A stretch of DNA of 64,000 nt. Origin: Endozoicomonas sp965196975. Its GTDB lineage: Bacteria; Pseudomonadota; Gammaproteobacteria; Pseudomonadales; Endozoicomonadaceae. Position numbers and translations under genes: made by a program. Within the stretch, counting starts at the first letter, position 1, and each line of letters starts with the position of its first letter. Of the stretch, positions 1 through 9,333 are shown one piece after another. The DNA lies in NCBI RefSeq assembly GCF_965196975.1, contig NZ_OZ239981.1, positions 5,456,001-5,520,000 on the forward strand, read 5' to 3'. The notes beneath the pieces were generated by a model that was not told the DNA's origin, did no database searches, and saw only the letters and a list, made by a program, of their open reading frames with translations.

Positions 1-224
1 CAGATATCACGTTTATTGCACATCATCAGGCGAAAGCGCGCAGTATCAAACTGAGCACCGGAACCTGCGCTAATAAACTGATCCGACTCAAGCCAGGAGG
101 GAAATTTACGAATAACCAGCCCTTCGATCTTTCGACCACCGCTGGAAAACCACTGTTGTAACGCTGCCGACTGCTGCTGCAGCAAATCATCGATAGAAGA
201 ACAAGGCAAAGTTAGTGCTCCCAT
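1..224 (-). CDS. Partial gene, unknown product (N-terminal 74 residues)
   Basis: An open frame runs leftward from an ATG at 222-224 to the window edge without a stop. The start is supported by a good ribosome binding site, AGGAG, six bases upstream. The visible protein begins MGALTLPCSSIDDLLQQQSA and is mostly polar and helical in composition. I do not recognise the family. There is no signal peptide or membrane segment in the visible part. It is transcribed away from selD, with the palindromic repeat element between them. Most of the gene lies outside the window, so no function can be given. Confidence 0.55.
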   Translation of the reverse strand, partial: MGALTLPCSSIDDLLQQQSAALQQWFSSGGRKIEGLVIRKFPSWLESDQFISAGSGAQFDTARFRLMMCNKRDI

Positions 225-314
225 CCGATTCTCCTAATCCATCAATTATCGCTATTCTTCTTTCGTTTTGGATCAATTCGGTCAAATAAGCAGCTGAGCT
301 TAGACAATCAAGAA

Positions 315-533
315 CATATGATTAGCTACTTATCAGTGACGTCTATTATCACCTTTTATCACAGAGATAAGTAGCTGGCCATATGAAATCGAATATTTCT
401 GGCTACTTGGACAGGCACTATGCGAGGCACAACGGAGGGAGCATAGCCGTAGCTATGTAACCAGAGTTGTAACGAAGCAGAGTGTCTGCACAAGGCGTCA
501 GAAATATATGATTTTATATGGTTAGTTACTTAT
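315..533. repeat. Palindromic MITE-like repeat element
   Basis: The block 367-533 has terminal inverted repeats of about 35 bp with roughly 29 matches: the left arm starts ATAAGTAGCTGGCCATATG and the right arm ends TATATGGTTAGTTACTTAT. Inside lies a perfect small hairpin, CATAGC-CGTA-GCTATG. A third copy of the end sequence, CATATGATTAGCTACTTATC, sits at 315-334 and is the inverse of 366-385. No open reading frame lies inside. This fits a non-autonomous transposable element or a nested pair of them. It fills most of the 450-base gap before selD. Confidence 0.7.
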
Positions 534-674
534 GACATTAGAAACCTCTGTTTTCTGTTTATGTCCAGCAAATGTGTTTAATCCTTTCACCCTTAAGATC
601 TGCAAGGCATTTAATGAAAAGGTTCCCAGTGCTAAAGTATCCGCATTTCAAGCGTTAGCTCAGGGGTAGTATTA

Positions 675-1709
675 ATGAAGGATCTGAAGCTTACAGAGTA
701 CAGTCATGGCGCAGGATGTGGTTGCAAAATTTCACCACAGATTCTTGATGGTATTTTGAAAACCAACCTCACACTTCCAGACTTTCCTAACCTGGTCGTT
801 GGTAATTCCAGCAAAGATGATGCGGCCGTTGTTGACTTGGGAAACGGTGAAGGGATCATCAGCACTACTGATTTCTTTATGCCGATTGTTGATGACCCAT
901 TCGATTTTGGGCGCATCGCTGCCACCAATGCCATCAGTGATATTTACGCTATGGGTGGCACTCCCTTAATGGCTATTGCTATTCTTGGCTGGCCTGTAAA
1001 CAAGCTACCTCCCGAAGTTGCTGCACAGGTAGTTGACGGTGGTCGTCAGGCTTGTGCCGATGCAGGAATACCGCTGGCTGGAGGCCACAGCATTGATGCT
1101 CCTGAACCCATCTTTGGGCTTGCGGTCACAGGCCGAGTATCTCTTGAGCACCTGAAAAGAAATGACCAGGCTCAAGCCGGTCACAAGCTTTATCTGACCA
1201 AGCCTCTTGGCGTTGGCATTCTCACAACAGCACAAAAGAAAAAGGTGCTGCAGGATGAACACCAGCATATTGCCCGTGACTCCATGTGCACAATGAACAC
1301 CATGGGTGCCGACCTGTCTCTGTTGAATGGCATCAGTGCGATCACCGATGTTACCGGTTTTGGTCTTCTTGGCCATCTTCTAGAGGTTTGTGAGGGCAGT
1401 AAGGTAAAAGCCACACTGTATACGGACAAACTCCCTCTGCTTCCACATGTGGAAAATTACCGTCAGCAGGGCTGCATACCTGGCGGCACCGAAAGAAACT
1501 ATGCCAGCTATGGACATAAGGCAGTAGAAATTACAGAACAGCAGAAACACATTCTCTGTGACCCTCAAACCAGTGGTGGTCTTCTGGTTGCCGTAGACCC
1601 GACCGTGGAAGAAGCCTTCCACAATGTCGCGGCAAGATTTGAGTTGTCTCTGGAATCAATTGGCGAGCTATCACCTTACGACGGTGGTAAGTGGGTAGAG
1701 ATACTTTAA
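675..1709 (+). CDS. selD: Selenide, water dikinase (selenophosphate synthase)
   Basis: The 344-residue product matches SelD over its full length. It makes selenophosphate from selenide and ATP in the cytoplasm, the selenium donor for selenocysteine and for 2-selenouridine in tRNA. The N-terminal catalytic motif HGAGCGCK is present, with Cys15 and Lys18 corresponding to Cys17 and Lys20 of the E. coli enzyme. Further family motifs are DDAAV, STTDFFMPIVDDPFDFGRI, AGGHSID and DPQTSGG. The active-site residue is cysteine (TGT), not selenocysteine. The start has AGGGG nine bases upstream. No other selenium gene (selA, selB, mnmH) is visible in the window. Confidence 0.97.
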   Translation: MKDLKLTEYSHGAGCGCKISPQILDGILKTNLTLPDFPNLVVGNSSKDDAAVVDLGNGEGIISTTDFFMPIVDDPFDFGRIAATNAISDIYAMGGTPLMAIAILGWPVNKLPPEVAAQVVDGGRQACADAGIPLAGGHSIDAPEPIFGLAVTGRVSLEHLKRNDQAQAGHKLYLTKPLGVGILTTAQKKKVLQDEHQHIARDSMCTMNTMGADLSLLNGISAITDVTGFGLLGHLLEVCEGSKVKATLYTDKLPLLPHVENYRQQGCIPGGTERNYASYGHKAVEITEQQKHILCDPQTSGGLLVAVDPTVEEAFHNVAARFELSLESIGELSPYDGGKWVEIL

Positions 1710-1760
1710 AATTTTCATGAGCCGCTCAGGCATTTCTGGGAGGTGTCCGTAAACATAAAA

Positions 1761-1784
1761 AAAGCCCGGTAAATACCGGGCTTT
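1761..1784 (-). terminator. Rho-independent terminator of the sutA-like gene
   Basis: A perfect hairpin, AAAGCCCGGT-AAAT-ACCGGGCTTT, is followed on the minus strand by a run of seven T residues. It lies just past the stop of the minus-strand gene at 1795-2040. It may also end selD transcription from the other side, though the plus-strand tail is less T-rich. Confidence 0.85.
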
Positions 1785-1794
1785 CAAAGTTAAG

Positions 1795-2040
1795 TCATAT
1801 TGGTCGGTTACCGTATTCACCGGAGGGCTTTTTCGGTGGATCTGCAGTAATGTTCGATGGAATCTCTTCGATCTGGCCTCCGTTCTTCAAAAACTCTTCA
1901 ATCTGGGAGTCCAGACTTGCCCTGAGTTTTTTACGAGACTCAACGGTCCTTTCTTCAGCAGGCTCGTCGCGACTCCCCAGAAACCCAATATCAGCGCCAT
2001 CAAAACCAGCAGCAGCTTTAGTCGGCTTTTTCCGTGCCAT
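1795..2040 (-). CDS. sutA: SutA-like RNA polymerase-associated regulator
   Basis: The 81-residue acidic and polar protein ends in a block that I recognise from SutA of Pseudomonas: a helix with EEFLKNGGQIEEI, then ADPPKKPSGEYGNRPI. SutA binds RNA polymerase and helps transcription, including of rRNA genes, during slow growth. The start is set at MARKKPTKAA because AGAGGAT lies at the right distance upstream; a longer frame reaches 2088 but lacks such a site. The N-terminal part is short and less acidic than in Pseudomonas, so the assignment rests on the C-terminal half. It is a single gene with its own terminator. Confidence 0.75.
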   Translation of the reverse strand: MARKKPTKAAAGFDGADIGFLGSRDEPAEERTVESRKKLRASLDSQIEEFLKNGGQIEEIPSNITADPPKKPSGEYGNRPI

Positions 2041-2431
2041 AGCTATATCCTCTAGGTACTGGTTGTCGGAACATCCGTTCCGAAACATTGAAATTGACTT
2101 CTTGTCCGATTTTTATAGTTATAGTCCAGCATCGTTGAAATGCCAGTTCGGTCTACCCTCCTTCATAAAAAATAAATTATTAATATCTGATTTTTATAAT
2201 TACGTATAACCTTCACCTTGTAAAGTGATGATTAGGTTACGGCTTCCTCCGTTGTCTCTGTGCTCTCCCAACCATATGCCCTGCCAGCTACCCAAAGCCA
2301 GCGAACCATCTGCAATTGGAATCATTACATCGGCACCAAACAGGCTGGATTTAATATGAGCCGGCATATCATCACTGCCTTCTATCACATGGAGAAAATA
2401 CTCTTCATTTTCAGGAATATAATGATTACTG

Positions 2432-4030
2432 GTAACTATTCAGCACCCAGCAAAGGCGTATTGTTGTAATTTCGAACCGCTTTAAGAAGCGCCTGAAATA
2501 TGTTCAACCCCTGCTTTTTAGCAGATGATAAATAGCTTCGGATTCGGGTAAACATGGTACCTCCGTCTTCGCTTCTGAAGCAGCCTGAGATCTTCTGCTT
2601 AAGTTTGGCCATCCTGGCATCACGTTCACTGCCATTGTTATCGAAGGGAATTGAAAAGTCCGACATGAAGCGCAACGTTTCAACCTTAAACTCAATAAGC
2701 CTTTTGAACAGGTTGTAGGCCTTGGTATTCCTGACCTTCTTACGTCCAAGCACCTGTCGTTGTTTTTCCATATAAGCGGTTTCCTTCGTGAGAGCCCTTT
2801 GAAGGATTTGGTCGTATATCGTCTCAATGCGAAGCTGTATTGCACCAGGCATTTGAGTCAGACCGGCTGCTTTGTATTTCTTGCAGAAGTGCCAGGAGAG
2901 CGTAAGCAATTTCATCAGCCGCAGAGCCAGCTTATTCGCATCCCTATCGACAACTCCCTGAAGCTCTCTCAGATGATGGGCATTACAAAGCACATGCACT
3001 GCCGCATAGGCAAAGTAGGACTTCCAATGATCGTGAACCAGAATGCCTGCAAAAGTCAGCAGGATGCCCATTGCATCCATTGCTTCACAACCTCGCCTTT
3101 CTGAGAGGTAGTAAAGCGTCCATTGGTCATCTCGCATAATGTGTAACCACCACAGTGAACCGTCAACCCGCATGCCAGTTTCATCCGCTCCTGCAACCGG
3201 ACTTTCTTGTAAAGCATCGCGGATACTCTGCTCAGTAGAGGCCAGGTTCTCATGGGTATAGGCAACAAAATTGGCAACAGAGCCTGCGCTGACACTCATG
3301 CAATAAATAGTATTGAAATACTCAGACACCCGGTGATATGGGATGAAGTGATACTGGTTTAAATGAACAGCCATTGCCTGAGTCACTTCTCCGTATTGAG
3401 CAGCGGCTTTCACTCCTTGGGGAAACTCAGCGGTGTTCCGTTTACCACAAGGACATACTTTAACGTCTGCCCAGTACGCGGTAACTTCAAATTCTCCGGG
3501 TCTACCTGGATCAAAAACCTGTCGCTCAATGTATTTGGTGGGTTTAATATCGATAAGCGAAGACTGGCAACAGCAACATTTTTCAACCTTCAGATGCCTG
3601 ACATAATCGGGTAAGGCGACACGTCTCAAACAAGAGCCTTGATGACCTTTCTGGCCACCTGGTTTATTGCCTGAAGATGGTCTAAGGCTTTTGGGGTTCG
3701 GTGTTTCCTGTGAGGAGCAGGGGGCTTCTTTGGAAGATGTATCACCTTTATCACTCCCTTTTTTACTGGGCTTTTGATAACCATCTGACGATGGTGGCTT
3801 ACTACTGTTTTGACTGTTTTTATTAACCCTTTCTTCCAGTTCGCTGCAACGTTCCCGTAAAAGCGCATTCTCGGTCCGAAGCTCTTCATTCTCTTTAAGG
3901 AGAGCTTCGGTAAACGGAGTAGCTGGGAAGTCTGGTTCCATACTGGAGATTTGTTAGAAAAATTGAGTATAAGATGATGGTCGAAAAATCAGAAAATTCC
4001 AGATTTATATGAAGGGTGCTGAATAGTTAC
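2432..4030 (-). mobile_element. IS66-family insertion sequence, complete
   Basis: The element is 1599 bp with perfect 17-bp terminal inverted repeats (GTAACTATTCAGCACCC at the left end). It is flanked by the 8-bp direct repeat GATTACTG at 2424-2431 and 4031-4038, the size expected for IS66 insertions. It carries only the transposase gene, without the small accessory genes tnpA and tnpB, as in the reduced IS66 subgroup typified by ISBst12. Confidence 0.95.
2436..3941 (-). CDS. IS66-family transposase
   Basis: This 501-residue protein has the IS66 layout. An N-terminal coiled coil (about residues 12-42) is followed by the NSSKPPSSDG linker (from about residue 45), a zinc-finger-like cluster (CCCCQSSL and CPCGKRN), and the DDE catalytic core with AGADETGMRVDG, LVHDHWKSY and DNNGSERDARM. 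The stop codon falls inside the left terminal repeat of the element. No frameshift or internal stop is seen, so it looks active. Confidence 0.96.
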   Translation of the reverse strand: MEPDFPATPFTEALLKENEELRTENALLRERCSELEERVNKNSQNSSKPPSSDGYQKPSKKGSDKGDTSSKEAPCSSQETPNPKSLRPSSGNKPGGQKGHQGSCLRRVALPDYVRHLKVEKCCCCQSSLIDIKPTKYIERQVFDPGRPGEFEVTAYWADVKVCPCGKRNTAEFPQGVKAAAQYGEVTQAMAVHLNQYHFIPYHRVSEYFNTIYCMSVSAGSVANFVAYTHENLASTEQSIRDALQESPVAGADETGMRVDGSLWWLHIMRDDQWTLYYLSERRGCEAMDAMGILLTFAGILVHDHWKSYFAYAAVHVLCNAHHLRELQGVVDRDANKLALRLMKLLTLSWHFCKKYKAAGLTQMPGAIQLRIETIYDQILQRALTKETAYMEKQRQVLGRKKVRNTKAYNLFKRLIEFKVETLRFMSDFSIPFDNNGSERDARMAKLKQKISGCFRSEDGGTMFTRIRSYLSSAKKQGLNIFQALLKAVRNYNNTPLLGAE

Positions 4031-4412
4031 GATTACTGAACGTTTCCATATCATGACGAACATTAGGGTCGGCGTTTTCATTGAGGGTCAGTGAAGCAGA
4101 AGTATGCTGTAAAAAAATATGGCAGAGCCCAGTCTTATAACTCTCCAGTTCAGGCAATTTGTCAGAAATTTCTGCTGTAATCAGATGAAACCCTCTCTGG
4201 TAAGGCTGAAGCTGAATCTGTTTCTGAAACCACATAATTAAACCCTCGCTCAAAGGTGCCGATAAAACCCTGTCAGCCATCAAAGGATAAATATTCATGA
4301 TGGTGCCTTTATTATGGAAATGCGGCTGTTTCGAAATCTTCAGTGAATTTCATAACCTGAGGTAAACCGCACTTTTCACTCATGGCTGTTTAGCAATATA
4401 AGACAGGTTGCC

Positions 4413-4871
4413 GTGAAGACGATCCTATACATTTCTGCGTTCCTGTGGGCAATTGCATCACTGCCAATTCAAGCAATGTACAACGATGCCCTTAACCCTT
4501 CAGAGTGCACATTTCTGGATATGCAGAATTTTTACATGAAAGAATTAGGCATTGATTCAAATGTTAGCATTGAGTATGTGTACTTGAGGATGCCCGAACC
4601 CAATATGCTGGGGTACACAATCCCTCTGAAAAATGGAAATTATCAGATTGCCCTTTCCAATGGACTGGAGCCCAGTGAAGTCCGCATTACTATGGCTCAT
4701 GAATTAGTGCATGTACGACAACTTGAAAACAAACAGATCAAGATTACAGAGTTCCAAAAGCACTATATGGAAAGGAGCTTTGAGGACGAGGCATTTAGAC
4801 TGAGCATCCCCCTCGCCATCAAATTCTATACAAAACATTCCTGCCAGAAACCAACAACTGAAGCCTCATAG
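4413..4871 (+). CDS. Secreted HExxH-motif protein, putative zinc peptidase
   Basis: The 152-residue product begins with a clear signal peptide (MKTILYISAFLWAIASLPIQA). Residues 96-100 are HELVH, the zinc-binding motif of metallopeptidases, and FEDEAF near residue 125 offers a possible third acidic ligand. The mature protein would be about 130 residues, small for a peptidase, and acts in the periplasm or outside the cell. I do not recognise a named family. The start is GTG with AGG nearby. Its end overlaps the convergent RND gene by 6 bases. It may have degraded homologues or a lysozyme-like role, but nothing here shows that. Confidence 0.75.
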   Translation: MKTILYISAFLWAIASLPIQAMYNDALNPSECTFLDMQNFYMKELGIDSNVSIEYVYLRMPEPNMLGYTIPLKNGNYQIALSNGLEPSEVRITMAHELVHVRQLENKQIKITEFQKHYMERSFEDEAFRLSIPLAIKFYTKHSCQKPTTEAS

Positions 4872-7800
4872 GCCATGAGACTGCTGCTCTGCCCCCGGGT
4901 CACTGACATGCTGTTTATAGCCTTCACCCAGCCAGAGATAGACGCAAGGCAAAACAAAAAGCGTGAAAAACGTACCAATCAGCATACCCGCTACCAGAAT
5001 AATACCGATGCTGTTTCTCGCTTCAGCCCCTGCACCAGTGACCAAGACCAGTGGAAAGTGCCCCAGTACGGTAGCAGCAGTGGTCATCAACACAGGCCGA
5101 AGGCGAATCTTGGCTGCTTCTCGAATAGCCTCCGTCTTCTGGTAGCCCTTAAATTGAAGTTCATTAGCAAACTCGGTAATTAAAATCCCGTTTTTGGCAA
5201 CCAGTGCAACCAGTGTAATAAAGCCAATCTGGGCATAAATATTCACCGTGGTCAGACCAGTAAAGCTGAACAACAATCCGCCAAAAAGCGCTAATGGTAC
5301 AGAGCCAAGCAGAACGACCAGAGGAGAACGGAAGCTGTTAAACTGTATTGCCAGCAATAGATAAACCACGGCCAGAGCCATCACCAGTACAGAAAACATA
5401 CTGTTACCTTCCTGACGAAGCTGCCTGGAAACACCGGCATAGTCGACGGTGTACGTCTCTGGCAAAATATCCAGAGCAGCGGTCTCAAGTGTTGCCAGTG
5501 CCTGATCATTCGTCGTACCAGGCAAGACACCACCAAGAATCCGGAATGAGCGCTGCTGGTTGAACTTACCCATTACTCTAGGGCTGGTGATATTTTCAAG
5601 GCTTACTACGGCTCTCAAAGGCACAAGCTCTCCAGCAGAGGTTCGCAGAGTAAAGTCCAATAGCTGCTCAGGATTGTTCCGCCCTTCTGACAGGACCATA
5701 GGTATCACCCGATAAGCCTTGCCCGAAGCATTAAAGCGATTCACATCCTGTTCGGACAATAATGCACTTAGCTGTTCGGTCACCTCAGCGACCGTCATAC
5801 CAAGGTCAGCAATACGATTATGGTCAAATACCAGACGAGTCTCAGGCAAATTTATCTGCAAATCGGTATTCACAAACATAAACTGACCACTCTTATAAGC
5901 AGCCTGTATCAACTGACCCGCGTATTTTTCCATCTCCGAATAATCATCAGGAGCCTGCACCACCAATTCCACATCGAACTGACCGGCGGTTGGTAAAGAG
6001 GAAAACAGTATTGGGAAAACCTTTAAGCCTGGCTCTCCTGACAAGGTTCCAAACACAGTAGGAAGCATCTCATGCACACTCTGGGAGCGTTGAGCATAAT
6101 CAACAAACTCGATACCGCCAAAACCACCTTCTGAAGAGATGACCTGCCAAATCAATTCAACACCAGGTAAAAAATCCAATGAGTTGATAACCCCATTCAT
6201 ATGCCGATCGGTATAGGCAATGGAAGCATCCGGGGGAGACTCAACGACAATATTAATACTGCCCTGATCCTCCACAGGTGCCAGCTCTTTGGCGGAAAAC
6301 AGATAGAGCGGGGCGATTAATAATGAGAGAAAAACCGACAGAAAAAGCACCTGGTTTCGCCATTGAAAAACCGAGTCCAACCCACGCCCATAAACCTGTC
6401 GCAACCGATCAAAGAATTGATTTACTTTCAGTGTATAGCGGTTCTCACGCCCCTTTTCAGGACAGACCCAACTGCTCATAACCGGCGACAACGTGATAGC
6501 GACCACGCCAGAAATCAGCACCGCAACAGAAAGCGTAAAAGCAAACTCTCTGAACAGGCTGCCGGTTAAGCCGGAAACAAAACCAATGGGGGCATAAACA
6601 GCCGCCAGCGTCAGTGTCATGCCAATAATCGGTTTCAACAGTTCTCTTGAACTCAGTAATGCCGACTCTAATCGCGACTTCCCCTCCCGCATATGTCGTG
6701 CAACGTTCTCAACCACGACAATGGCATCGTCCACGACCAGACCGACTGACAAAACGATGGCCAGTATGGTCAAAAGATTCAGGGAAAAGCCCACCAGCCA
6801 CATGATGGCAATACAACCGAGAATCGAAATAGGAATGGTCACCAGTGGCACCAGTGCCGTACGAAAGGCCCCCATCAACGCCAGAACAACCAGCCCGACA
6901 ATGATGATCGTTTCAGCGAGAGTAACCACAATCTCCTTCAGAGCCTTGCGCATATAAGCCGTGCCATCATAGCTGATCTCAATCTCCATACCCTGGGGTA
7001 AGGTAGGGTTGATCTTGTCCAGCCGACGATAAACCTCATCACCAATGGATATCTCGTTAGCCCCCGGCATTGGCCAGATAGAGATAAAAACGGTCGTGGT
7101 TTTATTAATTCTGGCTGAGACCGTACCCCGGTCTTCGCCCATGACGACTTCAGCAATATCGCCAAGACGAATAATAGCGCCATCACGCCGGGCCAGAACC
7201 AGCTGCTGAAAATCACTGACCTCACGCAGAGTTGCATTGCTCTGCAGGTTCACCTGCTGACGGTCATTTTCTGTCTTGCCCAGTGAAGCAATAATATTAT
7301 TGGCACGCAGCGCTGCCAGAACCTCACCAGCCCCCAGGTTCATTGCGGACATCCGGACCGGGTCAAGCCAGATACGCATGGCAGGGTTGCGGCCGCCTTC
7401 CAGCCCTACCCGCTGAACACCGCTGATAGAGGTCAGCAATGGCGTTACATGGCGCTCCAGATAGTCTGTCAGCTGAGCACGACTCCAGTGCTCATTTCGA
7501 ACATTCAAATAAAAGACAGCTGCCGGACGGTCTGTTCTTTCTACTGCAATGGATGGATCATCCGCTTCATCGGGCAGTTCGTAACTGATCTGATTCAAAC
7601 GAGCCGTCAGTTCAGCAAGGGCGGAAGTACTGTTTTCATTCAGTTTCAACCAGGCCGTAACCCGGCTGATGCCTGCGGTAGTAGTGGAGTCCACATAGTC
7701 CACACCCGGAACGGTCATGGCTATTCGCTCAATAGGTTCAGTAACAAATCCCTGAACCACATCGGCTGAGGCACCGCGATACTCTGTGGTAATCACCAGA

Positions 7801-7925
7801 GAGGAACTCTCAATCTCGGGAAACTGCAGTACTGGAACTTTCTGCACCGCTACAGCACCAGCAATCAAAAGAACCAGAGAAATCACCAGTGACAGTACAG
7901 GGCGCCTGACAAATATATCCATCAT
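4866..7925 (-). CDS. RND-family efflux pump inner-membrane transporter
   Basis: The 1019-residue product is a full-length HAE1-type RND permease that exports drugs or other hydrophobic compounds using the proton gradient. It begins MMDIFVRRPVLSLVISLVLL, the typical first membrane helix. The proton-relay acidic pair is in GLVVDDAIVVVENV (fourth membrane segment), and the matching lysine is in LVALVAKNGILITEFANE. Two large periplasmic loops and about twelve membrane helices fit the family. It lies 9 bases downstream of its adaptor gene and shares its operon. No outer-membrane TolC-like gene is beside it, so it probably uses one encoded elsewhere. Substrate cannot be told from sequence. Confidence 0.95.
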   Translation of the reverse strand: MMDIFVRRPVLSLVISLVLLIAGAVAVQKVPVLQFPEIESSSLVITTEYRGASADVVQGFVTEPIERIAMTVPGVDYVDSTTTAGISRVTAWLKLNENSTSALAELTARLNQISYELPDEADDPSIAVERTDRPAAVFYLNVRNEHWSRAQLTDYLERHVTPLLTSISGVQRVGLEGGRNPAMRIWLDPVRMSAMNLGAGEVLAALRANNIIASLGKTENDRQQVNLQSNATLREVSDFQQLVLARRDGAIIRLGDIAEVVMGEDRGTVSARINKTTTVFISIWPMPGANEISIGDEVYRRLDKINPTLPQGMEIEISYDGTAYMRKALKEIVVTLAETIIIVGLVVLALMGAFRTALVPLVTIPISILGCIAIMWLVGFSLNLLTILAIVLSVGLVVDDAIVVVENVARHMREGKSRLESALLSSRELLKPIIGMTLTLAAVYAPIGFVSGLTGSLFREFAFTLSVAVLISGVVAITLSPVMSSWVCPEKGRENRYTLKVNQFFDRLRQVYGRGLDSVFQWRNQVLFLSVFLSLLIAPLYLFSAKELAPVEDQGSINIVVESPPDASIAYTDRHMNGVINSLDFLPGVELIWQVISSEGGFGGIEFVDYAQRSQSVHEMLPTVFGTLSGEPGLKVFPILFSSLPTAGQFDVELVVQAPDDYSEMEKYAGQLIQAAYKSGQFMFVNTDLQINLPETRLVFDHNRIADLGMTVAEVTEQLSALLSEQDVNRFNASGKAYRVIPMVLSEGRNNPEQLLDFTLRTSAGELVPLRAVVSLENITSPRVMGKFNQQRSFRILGGVLPGTTNDQALATLETAALDILPETYTVDYAGVSRQLRQEGNSMFSVLVMALAVVYLLLAIQFNSFRSPLVVLLGSVPLALFGGLLFSFTGLTTVNIYAQIGFITLVALVAKNGILITEFANELQFKGYQKTEAIREAAKIRLRPVLMTTAATVLGHFPLVLVTGAGAEARNSIGIILVAGMLIGTFFTLFVLPCVYLWLGEGYKQHVSDPGAEQQSHGL

Positions 7926-7934
7926 TCACCCCAC

Positions 7935-9077
7935 TTACTGTACAGACGTAGTCGATGAGCGATCAGAACCACTCTGACGGCCATAAACCAGAATGCCGGG
8001 CTTCAGTTTAAAAGCCCCCACGGTGGCAATTCGAGCACCTTGATCAAGACCGGACTTCACTACCACCTTGTCACCCAGCCGATCACCGGTTGTAATATCC
8101 TGACGATAAGCACGAAACCCATCTGCATCGGGATCTTTATCAAGCCGATATACGTACTGCCCCAGCGTGTCCTGCTGAATGGCCAGAGCTGGCACTGCTT
8201 CAACCATTTTACTGGCACCTACTGGCACATGAACCTCAACCACCGCATTATGCATAAACGACAGTAAATCACCGTCCACTCGGGCTCGATAGCGCCGACT
8301 TCTGGAGCTTGAGGAAATGGTCGTGTCCAGAGCAACAACCTTACCCTCAAACTCTCCAGTACCAGCATCCGCTGCATTTGCATTATTCTGAAGCAGTCTG
8401 ATTCTGACGGGAGAGCCAACCACAACATCGCTGTAAAACTGAGGCAGGTTGAAATCAATCCAGATATAGCCGGGATTACCAACAAGCGTGGTAATGGCTG
8501 TACCTCCCTGAAGAAAATTACCCGCTTCCAATCGGTGAATTCCCACCCGACCACTAAATGGCGCTACGATCTTTTTCTTTTGAATGGTGCTTTTCAGTGC
8601 ATCAATATCTGCATTGGCAATGCTGAGTTCAGATTTGGCCTCATCCAGCTGGGATTGGCTGGCAGCATTGGTTTTGCGCAAATTGGCAACCCGCTGATAA
8701 GCCAGCCTTGCCAGTTCCCCCCTGGCAACGGCTGACTTAAGCTGAGCCCTTTCTTCACTGGTGTCCAGCTGAAGCAGAAGCTGTCCTTTCTGAACCTCTC
8801 CACCAGAGGCAAAGCCTACTTTAACAATACGCCCGGGCAACTCATTCGTCAGTTCGACACGCTGCGGGGATACGGCTTCACCAACCACCTTCACTTCAGG
8901 CGTGTACTCAACAAGACCAACTGCCTGATATTCAACGGTTTCAGAGTGCTCAGGGAATGATTCGGCAAAGGCAATCGCACTGCGTATCTGCAGCACCTTA
9001 AAGGAGGCAAGTCCAGCAAAAATCAAAAGCGAGACAACGAGCGTAATACACCAGCGGCGAAAGTTCATAGTTCTCAT
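7935..9077 (-). CDS. RND efflux periplasmic adaptor (membrane fusion protein)
   Basis: The 380-residue product is a membrane fusion protein that links the RND pump to an outer-membrane channel. It has one N-terminal membrane anchor (RRWCITLVVSLLIFAGLASF), then a lipoyl-like half (PGRIVKVGFASGGEVQKGQL), a coiled-coil hairpin, the second lipoyl half (KKKIVAPFSGRVGIHRLEAG) and a beta-barrel domain. No lipobox is present. The start MRTMNFRRW is preferred over a longer frame to 9119 because GGAG lies five bases upstream. It is the first gene of the two-gene operon and reads away from the DM13 gene; the 256-base gap between them must hold both promoters. Confidence 0.93.
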   Translation of the reverse strand: MRTMNFRRWCITLVVSLLIFAGLASFKVLQIRSAIAFAESFPEHSETVEYQAVGLVEYTPEVKVVGEAVSPQRVELTNELPGRIVKVGFASGGEVQKGQLLLQLDTSEERAQLKSAVARGELARLAYQRVANLRKTNAASQSQLDEAKSELSIANADIDALKSTIQKKKIVAPFSGRVGIHRLEAGNFLQGGTAITTLVGNPGYIWIDFNLPQFYSDVVVGSPVRIRLLQNNANAADAGTGEFEGKVVALDTTISSSSRSRRYRARVDGDLLSFMHNAVVEVHVPVGASKMVEAVPALAIQQDTLGQYVYRLDKDPDADGFRAYRQDITTGDRLGDKVVVKSGLDQGARIATVGAFKLKPGILVYGRQSGSDRSSTTSVQ

Positions 9078-9333
9078 GACGGCTCCAAAGCGCTTTCTTA
9101 TTGTTATCCGAGATGGCAATTCGAGCAGCTTTCCACTGAATTATCGTTATAAACCATTCAGGACAATCGACTCAGTTTACACTATTTTCTCTCCAAACTA
9201 ATGGTGAACAACCTTCTGCAATAGCCCAGACCTCATCAACATGAGCATTAAAGGCGATGGTATAAATAGTTGTGTGCCTTTGCCGACCTATAATCAACTG
9301 TACTAAAGCCCGAAATACTTCCGAGTCTTTACC

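Larger units (their letters stand above)
2200..4235 (-). pseudogene. yjbQ: yjbQ (UPF0047), interrupted by an IS66-family element
   Basis: The N-terminal half lies at 4039-4235 and the C-terminal half at 2200-2431. Removing the element and one target duplication joins them in frame into 142 residues, close to E. coli YjbQ. The N-terminal half carries FLQHTSASLTLNENADPNVR and the C-terminal half carries DDMPAHIKSSLFG and GSWQGIWLGEHRDNGGSR, all family hallmarks. YjbQ proteins have been linked to a thiamine-phosphate-synthase-like activity, with no firm role. The start MWFQKQIQ is chosen by homology and a GAGCGAGGG site. Each half is otherwise undamaged, so the disruption is recent and the gene is probably inactive. 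Confidence 0.95.

Noticed and set aside
656..669. tRNA-like D-arm sequence TAGCTCAGGGGTAG before selD
   Set aside because: No anticodon arm or T-arm (GTTCRA) follows and the SelD start lies inside the would-be tRNA.
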